Part shown: in pieces, positions 1-6,310 of the stretch
Layout of the letters: each line of letters opens with the position of its first letter
How positions within the stretch are numbered: position 1 is the first letter of the stretch
From: Suilimivivens sp964458255
GTDB lineage: Bacteria; Bacillota; Clostridia; Lachnospirales; Lachnospiraceae
Assembly: GCA_964458255.1 (NCBI GenBank)
Contig: CAYWHY010000016.1
Location: 1 to 29,482, forward strand
Reading direction: 5' to 3'
DNA length: 29,482 nt
Translations under genes and position numbers: made by a program
Notes under the pieces: generated by a model
Told to the model about the DNA's origin: nothing
Databases searched by the model: none
Seen by the model: the letters and a program-made list of their open reading frames with translations, nothing else

Positions 1-27
1 ATTATAATCAGGGAGAAACATATCTAT

Positions 28-516
28 ATGAAAATAATGCAAAATTTATTTAATAAAAAGAATGATATACTGATTGAAACACCAATGAAAGGCAGACTGA
101 TAAATATAAAAGAAGTAAATGATGCTACCTTCAGCAGAGAACTTCTGGGGAAAGGTGTGGCGGTTATACCCAATGAAAAATGTGTTTATGCACCGGCGGA
201 CGGGACTGTTACTACTATATTCCCTACCGGACATGCGATTGCAATTACTACGGATCATGGAGTAGAAATTTTGATTCATGTTGGTCTTGATACTGTAAAG
301 TTAAATGGAAAATGTTTTAAAAGCTATGTGGAGAAAGACCAAAGAGTTGAAAAAGGCGAACTGCTTATTGAAGCAGATATAGAACAGATTAAGGCGGAAG
401 GGTATGACACTGTTACTTTGGTCATCATCTGTAATTCTGAAGAATTTGTTGAACTTGAGACGGAAGAGTCAAAGGATATAACATTGGGAGACGTGATTAT
501 AAAATTAAAAAAATAG
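28..516 (+). CDS. crr: PTS glucose-family EIIA component
   Basis: Cytosolic EIIA domain (162 aa) of the glucose/N-acetylglucosamine PTS family, which passes phosphate from HPr to the EIIB domain of the permease. The whole protein is one PTS_EIIA_1 domain. His84, in the motif ILIHVGLDTV, is the expected phospho-acceptor, and His69, in PTGHA, is the second active-site histidine. It is encoded separately, 12 bp upstream of enzyme I; the EIICB encoded further down has no EIIA domain, so this is its likely partner. An AGGGAG site lies 12 nt before the chosen ATG; the ATG at 37 is a possible alternative. The gene's promoter lies outside the window or at its very edge. The gene symbol is by family; an operon-specific name may be used elsewhere. 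Confidence 0.93.
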   Translation: MKIMQNLFNKKNDILIETPMKGRLINIKEVNDATFSRELLGKGVAVIPNEKCVYAPADGTVTTIFPTGHAIAITTDHGVEILIHVGLDTVKLNGKCFKSYVEKDQRVEKGELLIEADIEQIKAEGYDTVTLVIICNSEEFVELETEESKDITLGDVIIKLKK

Positions 517-528
517 GAGAGCCTACTC

Positions 529-2142
529 ATGGAAAAGTATTTTGGTAAGAGTGTCATGGATGGAATTGCCATAGGAAAAATGTATTGTTATAAAAAAAGA
601 AACTACAAGGTAGAGAAAAAAAAGATAAAAGATGTTGCAGGTGAATCAAAAAGGCTTGATAAGGCTTTGCAGAAAGCAAAAGAACAGCTTGTAACACTTT
701 ATGAAGAAACACTAAGACGTGCAGGTGAAAAGCAGGCGATGATTTTTGATATGCATAGAATGATGCTTGATGATGAGGATTATCTGGAAGCGATAAAGGG
801 GGAGATTAAATGTGGAGTTAATGCGGAATATGCCGTAAAAACAGCAAAAATTAAATTTTGCGAAATGTTTGCAGATATGGATGATGAATATATGAAAGCG
901 AGAGCACTGGACATAACAGATATTTCAGACAGAGTGATAGATATATTATCAGATGCTGTTGAAGATACCATTCAGTTGCAAGAGCCTGTTATTGTTGTGG
1001 CAGAGGATTTGACACCCAGTGAGACAATAAGAATGAATAAAGATAAGATACTTGCGTTTGTGACGGCAAAAGGCTCGGCTAATTCACACACGGCAATTCT
1101 TGCACGAAGTATAAATTTACCTGCGTTGGTAAATACTCATATAGACATTGATATGAATTGGAATGGGAAAATGGCGATTGTTGATGGATTTAACGGAGAA
1201 TTTATTGTTGAACCGGAAGAACATCTGTTAAATGAAAAGATAAAACGAAAAAATCGTTGGATTACAGACAGAGAAGAATTGCAAAAACTGAAGGGAAAAG
1301 AAAATATAACAGGAGACGGAAGAAAAATTAATATTTATGCCAATATCGGAGATGTCAATGATGTTGACAGAGCATTGGATGAAGATGCCGGTGGAATCGG
1401 CCTTTTCAGAAGTGAATTTTTGTATTTGGGCAGAAGTGATTTCCCGACAGAAGAGGAACAGTTCGAATGCTATAAGACGGTTTTGGAAAAGATGAAAGGA
1501 AAAAAAGTCATTATTAGGACAATGGATATTGGTGCAGATAAAAAGGTTGATTATTTTAATCTTGATCCTGAAGAAAATCCGGCATTGGGGTACAGGGCTA
1601 TCAGAATTTGCCTGGACAGACCGGAAATTTTTATAACACAGCTACGCGCCATTTACAGAGCGTCTGTTTATGGAACAGCTGCCATTATGTTTCCGATGAT
1701 TACATCCTTGGAGGAAATCAGAAAAATAAAGGAAATTGTTGACCGTGTTAAGAGAGAATTGACAGCAGAAGGGTGTCGGATTAGAAAGGTGGAACTTGGC
1801 ATTATGGTCGAGACGCCTGCAGCCGCCATTATGGCAGATGAATTTGCAAAAGAGGTTGATTTTTTCAGCATAGGAACGAATGATTTGACACAATATACAT
1901 TAGCAGCTGACAGGCAGAACCAGAAAACAGAAAGTTATTGTGATTCGCATAATCCTGCTGTGTTAAGGCTGATTGAGCAGACGATTGAAAGTGGGCATAA
2001 AGCAGGAATATGGGTCGGTATTTGTGGCGAATTGGCCGGCGACACAAGGCTTACCGGGAAATTTATGGAAATGGGAGTGGATGAGCTTAGCGTATCACCA
2101 GCGTCTGTCCTAAGGGTACGTAAAGCAGTCAGAGAGTTATAG
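529..2142 (+). CDS. ptsI: PTS enzyme I (phosphoenolpyruvate-protein phosphotransferase)
   Basis: Enzyme I takes phosphate from phosphoenolpyruvate and gives it to HPr, the first step of every PTS. At 537 aa it is somewhat shorter than the usual 570-575 aa but has all parts. The N-terminal HPr-binding region covers about residues 1-150. The swivelling phosphohistidine domain has GSANSHTAILARS with His187. The PEP-binding barrel has IRTMDIGADKK near 330, the metal-binding MVETPAA near 426 and the proton-donor Cys499 in GICGELAGD. The RBS is AGGAGA just before the ATG. It sits between EIIA and HPr, so the general PTS proteins are encoded inside a sugar-specific operon, suggesting a dedicated relay or the cell's only one. 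Confidence 0.96.
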   Translation: MEKYFGKSVMDGIAIGKMYCYKKRNYKVEKKKIKDVAGESKRLDKALQKAKEQLVTLYEETLRRAGEKQAMIFDMHRMMLDDEDYLEAIKGEIKCGVNAEYAVKTAKIKFCEMFADMDDEYMKARALDITDISDRVIDILSDAVEDTIQLQEPVIVVAEDLTPSETIRMNKDKILAFVTAKGSANSHTAILARSINLPALVNTHIDIDMNWNGKMAIVDGFNGEFIVEPEEHLLNEKIKRKNRWITDREELQKLKGKENITGDGRKINIYANIGDVNDVDRALDEDAGGIGLFRSEFLYLGRSDFPTEEEQFECYKTVLEKMKGKKVIIRTMDIGADKKVDYFNLDPEENPALGYRAIRICLDRPEIFITQLRAIYRASVYGTAAIMFPMITSLEEIRKIKEIVDRVKRELTAEGCRIRKVELGIMVETPAAAIMADEFAKEVDFFSIGTNDLTQYTLAADRQNQKTESYCDSHNPAVLRLIEQTIESGHKAGIWVGICGELAGDTRLTGKFMEMGVDELSVSPASVLRVRKAVREL

Positions 2143-2175
2143 CTTGATGTTTAAGATATGATAGGGGTGATAGAC

Positions 2176-2433
2176 ATGAAAGAATTTGAATATGTGATAA
2201 AGGATCCGGTAGGATTACATGCGAGACCGGCAGGACTTTTGGTAAAGCAAACTTCGCAATTTAAAAGTGATATTACGGTATATGTAAATGATAAAGAAGG
2301 GGATGCAAAGAAATTGTTGCAAATAATGGGTCTTGGTATTAAACAGGGAACGGAAATAAAATGCCGGATTGAAGGAGAAGATGAAACAGAGGCATATGAA
2401 GCTGTTTATCGTTTCTTTAAAGAAAATATATAA
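2176..2433 (+). CDS. ptsH: HPr phosphocarrier protein lacking Ser46
   Basis: HPr (85 aa from this start) carries phosphate from enzyme I to EIIA. His15, in GLHARPAG, is the conserved phospho-acceptor, with Arg17 beside it. An in-frame ATG at 2158 is possible, but AGGGGTG ends about 7 nt before the ATG at 2176, and that start puts the histidine at the canonical position 15. Odd feature: where classical Firmicutes HPr has the HPr-kinase target Ser46 (in NLKSIMGVMSLG), this protein has DAKKLLQIMGLG, placing Lys at position 46. If the alignment is right, it can carry phosphate but cannot serve as the Ser-phosphorylated CcpA cofactor. Lies between enzyme I and the permease, 33 bp after the former. 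Confidence 0.93.
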   Translation: MKEFEYVIKDPVGLHARPAGLLVKQTSQFKSDITVYVNDKEGDAKKLLQIMGLGIKQGTEIKCRIEGEDETEAYEAVYRFFKENI

Positions 2434-2453
2434 ACCGGAGGTATAAGGAGACA

Positions 2454-4118
2454 ATGAAATTTTTTCAGAAATTAGGTAAATCATTAATGCTTCCGGTGGC
2501 TTGCCTTCCTGTCAGCGGTATTCTTATGGGAATTGGATACATTTTAGCACCTGCCGCCATGGCAGGCGAGGTGGCAGGATTTACGGCAGGAGGTGCTGCC
2601 TATACAATAGGTTTGTTTTTGATTAAAGCAGGTGGTGCATTAATTGATAATATGGCATGGTTGTTCGCAATCGGTGTGGCTGTCGGAATGTCGGATGATA
2701 ATGACGGAACGGCTGCGCTTGCAGGATTGGTTTCTTTTTTGATGATTACAACACTGCTTAGCAGTAACACTGTGGCAGGACTTACGGGATTTACGGCAGG
2801 AGGTGCTGCCTATACAATAGGTTTGTTTTTGATTAAAGCAGGTGGTGCATTAATTGATAATATGGCATGGTTGTTCGCAATCGGTGTGGCTGTCGGAATG
2901 TCGGATGATAATGACGGAACGGCTGCGCTTGCAGGATTGGTTTCTTTTTTGATGATTACAACACTGCTTAGCAGTAACACTGTGGCAGGACTTACGGGAA
3001 GGGTGGCACATGCAGCTTTTAGCAAAATTAATAACCAGTTTATCGGTATTTTATCAGGTTTAATCGGTGCTTTTTGCTACAATCGTTTTAAAGGCACAAA
3101 ATTACCGGATGCACTTTCTTTTTTCAGCGGAAAACGTGCAGTGGCAATTGTGACAGCACTTTGTTCCATCTTGGCATCGGCGGTGTTGTTTCTTGTTTGG
3201 CCACTTGTGTATGGTGGTTTGATTACTATTGGTGAAACCTTTTTAGGATGGGGTGCTTTGGGTGCCGGAGTTTATGTTTTTTTAAACAGATTGTTGATTC
3301 CGTTTGGGCTTCATCATGCATTAAACTCCGTATTTTGGTTTGATGTTGCCGGAATTAATGACCTTGCAAATTTTTGGGGAAATGCGGGAACATATGGAGA
3401 AACAGGTATTTATATGACCGGATTTTTCCCGTTTATGATGTTTGGTCTGCCGGCCGCCTGTCTTGCCATGTATCAAACGGCAAAGGAGAACCGAAAGAAG
3501 TCTGTTTATGGTTTGCTTGCTTCAGCAGCATTTTGTTCTTTCTTTACGGGAGTTACGGAACCGATTGAATTTGCATTTATGTTCCTCGTGCCTGCATTAT
3601 ATGTTGTGCATGCGTTACTTGCCGGTATTTCGGCAGGGATTACTGTGGCGTTGCCTGTCAGGGCAGGTTTTTCTTTTTCCGGCGGAGCAATAGATCTGAC
3701 ACTCAGTGCCTTTACACCCATGGCACAAAATCCGTGGTGGCTCATTCCAATCGGAATTGTTGTGGGTATTGTGTATTATGTTGTATTTCGGGTCTTTATT
3801 GTCAGATTTAATTTAAAGACACCCGGAAGGGAAGAAAACGAGCCGGGTCCGGAAGAAAAGACAGGCAGTTCAAACCATCATTTTTCTGATGCGGCAATGG
3901 TAATTCTTGCAGGTCTTGGCGGAAAAGAAAATGTTGCATCCCTTGATAACTGTATTACAAGGCTTAGAATTGAAATCAAAGATCCTGATAAGATTGATGA
4001 AAAGAAAATTCAAGAGGCCGGTGTTGCAGGGATTATGAGACCCGGAAAGACCTCGGTACAAGTAATTATAGGAACTAAGGTACAATTTGTTGCAGATGAG
4101 ATAAAAAAGATGTTATAA
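2454..4118 (+). CDS. PTS EIICB permease, glucose/N-acetylglucosamine family, with internal tandem duplication
   Basis: Membrane permease of 554 aa with EIIC first and EIIB last. The N-terminus KLGKSLMLPVACLPVSGIL, the central FGLHHALNSVFW and GVTEPIEFAFMF place it in the glucose superfamily of EIIC. The EIIB domain starts near residue 480, with Cys500 in LDNCITRLR as the phosphorylated residue. Residues 42-111 and 112-181 are exact repeats, identical also in DNA; without one copy the length is 484 aa, normal for this family. The repeat contains the equivalents of EIIC helices 2 and 3, so an extra helix pair is predicted. Whether the duplicated protein works is unknown. The downstream nagB suggests glucosamine or N-acetylglucosamine as substrate, but no nagA is present here, so the exact sugar is open. 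Confidence 0.92.
   Translation: MKFFQKLGKSLMLPVACLPVSGILMGIGYILAPAAMAGEVAGFTAGGAAYTIGLFLIKAGGALIDNMAWLFAIGVAVGMSDDNDGTAALAGLVSFLMITTLLSSNTVAGLTGFTAGGAAYTIGLFLIKAGGALIDNMAWLFAIGVAVGMSDDNDGTAALAGLVSFLMITTLLSSNTVAGLTGRVAHAAFSKINNQFIGILSGLIGAFCYNRFKGTKLPDALSFFSGKRAVAIVTALCSILASAVLFLVWPLVYGGLITIGETFLGWGALGAGVYVFLNRLLIPFGLHHALNSVFWFDVAGINDLANFWGNAGTYGETGIYMTGFFPFMMFGLPAACLAMYQTAKENRKKSVYGLLASAAFCSFFTGVTEPIEFAFMFLVPALYVVHALLAGISAGITVALPVRAGFSFSGGAIDLTLSAFTPMAQNPWWLIPIGIVVGIVYYVVFRVFIVRFNLKTPGREENEPGPEEKTGSSNHHFSDAAMVILAGLGGKENVASLDNCITRLRIEIKDPDKIDEKKIQEAGVAGIMRPGKTSVQVIIGTKVQFVADEIKKML
2577..2786 (+). repeat. Tandem duplication, copy 1 (210 bp, inside EIICB)
   Basis: First copy of a directly repeated 210-bp unit (70 codons) encoding residues 42-111 of the EIICB. 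No nucleotide difference from copy 2 was seen on comparing them. The unit begins at a GGA codon; GGA also follows copy 2, suggesting breakage and joining at very short homology. A degenerate 16-bp match, GTGGCAGGA(T/C)TTACGG, occurs at both ends of the ancestral unit. Confidence 0.97.
2787..2996 (+). repeat. Tandem duplication, copy 2 (210 bp, inside EIICB)
   Basis: Second copy, directly adjoining the first, encoding residues 112-181. Perfect identity points to a very recent event or to an assembly or sequencing artefact. The frame stays open, so the product would carry the extra 70 residues. Confidence 0.97.
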
Positions 4119-4143
4119 TACAAGAAACGGGTGCATTTGAGAC

Positions 4144-4164
4144 TGACCTCATGATAGAAGGTCA
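4144..4164 (+). other. Small hairpin in the EIICB-nagB gap
   Basis: TGACCT and AGGTCA form a 6-bp inverted repeat with a 9-nt loop in the 83-bp gap before nagB. No U-tract follows directly, so it is not a convincing terminator. It could be an RNA processing or stabilising element in the operon transcript, or a chance occurrence. Confidence 0.3.
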
Positions 4165-4201
4165 CGTAAAACCGTATTTTTTGAAAGAAGGAGAGTACAA
4201 A

Positions 4202-4927
4202 ATGAGAATAATAAGAGCTAAAGATTATGATGACATGAGCAGAAAGGCCGCTGGCATTATTGCGGCGCAAATGATTATGAAGCCGGATTGTGTATTGGGA
4301 TTGGCAACAGGTTCTACACCTATCGGAACATATGCACAGCTTGTTGATGCGTATAAGAAAGGAGATTTGGATTTTTCCGGAATTACAACAGTTAATCTGG
4401 ATGAATACAAGGGTATTACCAAAGATAATGACCAAAGCTATTACTATTTTATGAATGACAATTTGTTCAGTAAGGTAAATGTGGATAAATCCCGTACCTT
4501 CCTTCCTGATGGTATGGAAGCCGACAGCAAAAAGGCATGTGAAGAGTATGATAAGATTATTGAACAGGTTGGCGGTCAGGATTTACAACTTTTAGGGCTT
4601 GGACATAACGGACATATCGGGTTTAATGAACCCGGTGATGTTTTTGAATCGGGCACTCATTGCGTAAATTTAACAGAAATGACCATTAAGGCAAATCAGC
4701 GTTTCTTTGCAAGCTATGATGATGTTCCCAAGCAGGCTTATACCATGGGAATTAAGACGATTATGTCTGCTAAGAAGATCCTTGTTGTGGTAAGCGGTGC
4801 AGATAAAGCTGCCATATTAAAAGAAGTTGTAACAGGACCCATTACACCCAAGGTGCAGGCTTCCATATTACAACTTCATGATGATGTAACAATCGTTGCA
4901 GATGAGGCTGCATTATCTATGTTATAA
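4202..4927 (+). CDS. nagB: Glucosamine-6-phosphate deaminase
   Basis: Converts glucosamine 6-phosphate to fructose 6-phosphate and ammonia, feeding amino sugars into glycolysis. At 241 aa it has normal length. Visible motifs are the phosphate loop GLATGSTPIGTY (near 33-44), NLDEYKG with the catalytic-base Asp67, and GLGHNGHIGFNEPG with His138, equivalent to the E. coli catalytic His143. An in-frame ATG at 4151 exists, but GAAGGAGAG just before the ATG at 4202 and the family's conserved N-terminus MRII fix the start. It is the last gene of the PTS operon and gives the best clue to the permease's substrate. It faces tyrA convergently across about 48 bp, in which no convincing terminator is seen. 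Confidence 0.95.
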   Translation: MRIIRAKDYDDMSRKAAGIIAAQMIMKPDCVLGLATGSTPIGTYAQLVDAYKKGDLDFSGITTVNLDEYKGITKDNDQSYYYFMNDNLFSKVNVDKSRTFLPDGMEADSKKACEEYDKIIEQVGGQDLQLLGLGHNGHIGFNEPGDVFESGTHCVNLTEMTIKANQRFFASYDDVPKQAYTMGIKTIMSAKKILVVVSGADKAAILKEVVTGPITPKVQASILQLHDDVTIVADEAALSML

Positions 4928-4975
4928 AAGCTCAGACGGTATGGCTTTGATTTCACACAAACTTAAGCACTAAAC

Positions 4976-6082
4976 TCAGCTTTTTGCGTGAACAACATAG
5001 CCCTTTGTGCTTAAAATACGGCAGGCTTTTTGAATGCTGTCGGGAGCATGAAATTCAATCCGAAGAACGCCGTCTTCCTGTTCACGGTTATGAACAATGC
5101 CAATGTTTTTGATACTGATATGATTCAGTGCCAAGATAGTGGCTATGGAAGCAAGGGCACCGGGTTCGTCGGCAATTTCAATGTTGATGGAGTAAGATTT
5201 CTTAATAGGACCACTGGACGCTTCAATAAAGGAATCACGATAACTTCTGGCATTGTCAAAGAAATCATAAACAGCGGTATCCTTCTTGTTTAGGATATCG
5301 CTTTTTATGTCTTTGAGTGATTCGATATAAGAGTCAAGTAATGTGATAATATTTTCTGTATTTGTCATGCAAATCTGCTGCCACATGGCGGGAGAAGAGG
5401 AGGCAATTCTTGTAATATCTTTAAAGCCTCCGGCTGCAATCATTTTCATGGTGCCGTCATCCGAATCGGATTTTTCAATCAAATTTACTAAAGAAGAAGC
5501 AATCACATGAGGCAGATGACTAACGGCAGCTGTTACATAATCATGTTGTTTACAACTTAAAATCATGGGAATGGAGCCGAGTGATGCTACAAGTTCACGG
5601 TAATTTTCCAATTTTTCTGTGGGAACTTCCTTGGTAGGGGTAAGTACATAGTAAGCATTTTCAAGTAATAATGCTTTGGAATTGATATACCCCGTTCGTT
5701 CACTGCCTGCCATGGGATGACCGCCGATAAAACAGTGGTTTAGATTAAGCACTTCAATATGTTTATGAATGTCTGATTTTACACTGCCTACATCTGTAAG
5801 CAGGCAATCGGGAGATAAATATTCTTTTATTTTTAATAAATTTTCGTCATTAAAGGATACCGGAGCACATAAAAAAATGTAATCGCAAGAAGAGAAGCTT
5901 TCATCAATGGAAGACACGGCAGTGTTGACAACACCTTCACTGACTGCAAGTTGTAAGGACTCTTTTTTGATGTCATATGCAAGGATGCGGCAGTTAGGAT
6001 AAGTTTCACGAAGTGCTTTGGCAATGGAACCGCCAATCAGTCCAAGTCCTATAAAGCCACAGGTTAAGTTTTCTTTTATCAT
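4976..6082 (-). CDS. tyrA: Prephenate dehydrogenase with C-terminal ACT domain
   Basis: NAD(P)-dependent enzyme of tyrosine biosynthesis, oxidising prephenate to 4-hydroxyphenylpyruvate. It has 368 aa. The N-terminal Rossmann fold shows GFIGLGLIGGS (glycines 12, 14, 17). The catalytic domain shows LTDVGSVK, GGHPMAGSERTG and HDYVTAAVSHLPH. An ACT domain fills about residues 298-368 (IEIADEPGALASIATIL), suggesting feedback control by an aromatic amino acid, as in related Firmicutes enzymes. AAAAGGAGC lies upstream of the ATG, and a good promoter sits 40-68 bp upstream. It is transcribed alone, away from other aromatic-pathway genes, divergently from the EF-G paralogue. Confidence 0.95.
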   Translation of the reverse strand: MIKENLTCGFIGLGLIGGSIAKALRETYPNCRILAYDIKKESLQLAVSEGVVNTAVSSIDESFSSCDYIFLCAPVSFNDENLLKIKEYLSPDCLLTDVGSVKSDIHKHIEVLNLNHCFIGGHPMAGSERTGYINSKALLLENAYYVLTPTKEVPTEKLENYRELVASLGSIPMILSCKQHDYVTAAVSHLPHVIASSLVNLIEKSDSDDGTMKMIAAGGFKDITRIASSSPAMWQQICMTNTENIITLLDSYIESLKDIKSDILNKKDTAVYDFFDNARSYRDSFIEASSGPIKKSYSINIEIADEPGALASIATILALNHISIKNIGIVHNREQEDGVLRIEFHAPDSIQKACRILSTKGYVVHAKS

Positions 6083-6121
6083 AGTTTATAAGCTCCTTTT
6101 GCATACTTTAGCTTTTTAAAG

Positions 6122-6150
6122 AGTATAATACTTTAACGTGCGAAAATCAA
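6122..6150 (-). promoter_or_regulatory. Promoter of tyrA (sigma-A type)
   Basis: Read on the minus strand: TTGATT, 17-nt spacer, TATACT. The expected start site near 6115 gives a leader of about 33 nt, in which the AGGAGC ribosome-binding site lies. Confidence 0.7.
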
Positions 6151-6197
6151 ATAAAAAGAAATACGGACATATTTGTGTATAAATTGCACGATTTTAC

Positions 6198-6226
6198 TTG
6201 TAAATTTTCTGAAAAATTAGTAAAAT
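6198..6226 (+). promoter_or_regulatory. Promoter of the EF-G paralogue (sigma-A type)
   Basis: TTGTAA, 17-nt spacer, TAAAAT. The start site would be near 6233, leaving a leader of about 78 nt before the GGAGGG site. A consensus-like TTGACA at 6240-6245 also occurs but has no good -10 box at the right distance. Confidence 0.6.
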
Positions 6227-6310
6227 GTATGCATGGGGCTTGACAGAGGAATGAAAACAATCTTCGTTTATGGCAAAATGCCAAAAAAGCAAAAAACTGG
6301 AGGGACTTAT

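Noticed and set aside
3..8. TATAAT as -10 box for the PTS operon
   Set aside because: A start site at about 15 would leave the ribosome-binding site at the transcript's very end, and the -35 region is outside the window, so it cannot be judged.
4926..4985. Terminator between nagB and tyrA (AAAAGCT and AGCTTTTT)
   Set aside because: The arms are short and about 45 nt apart with little pairing between; not convincing, though some terminator would be expected here.
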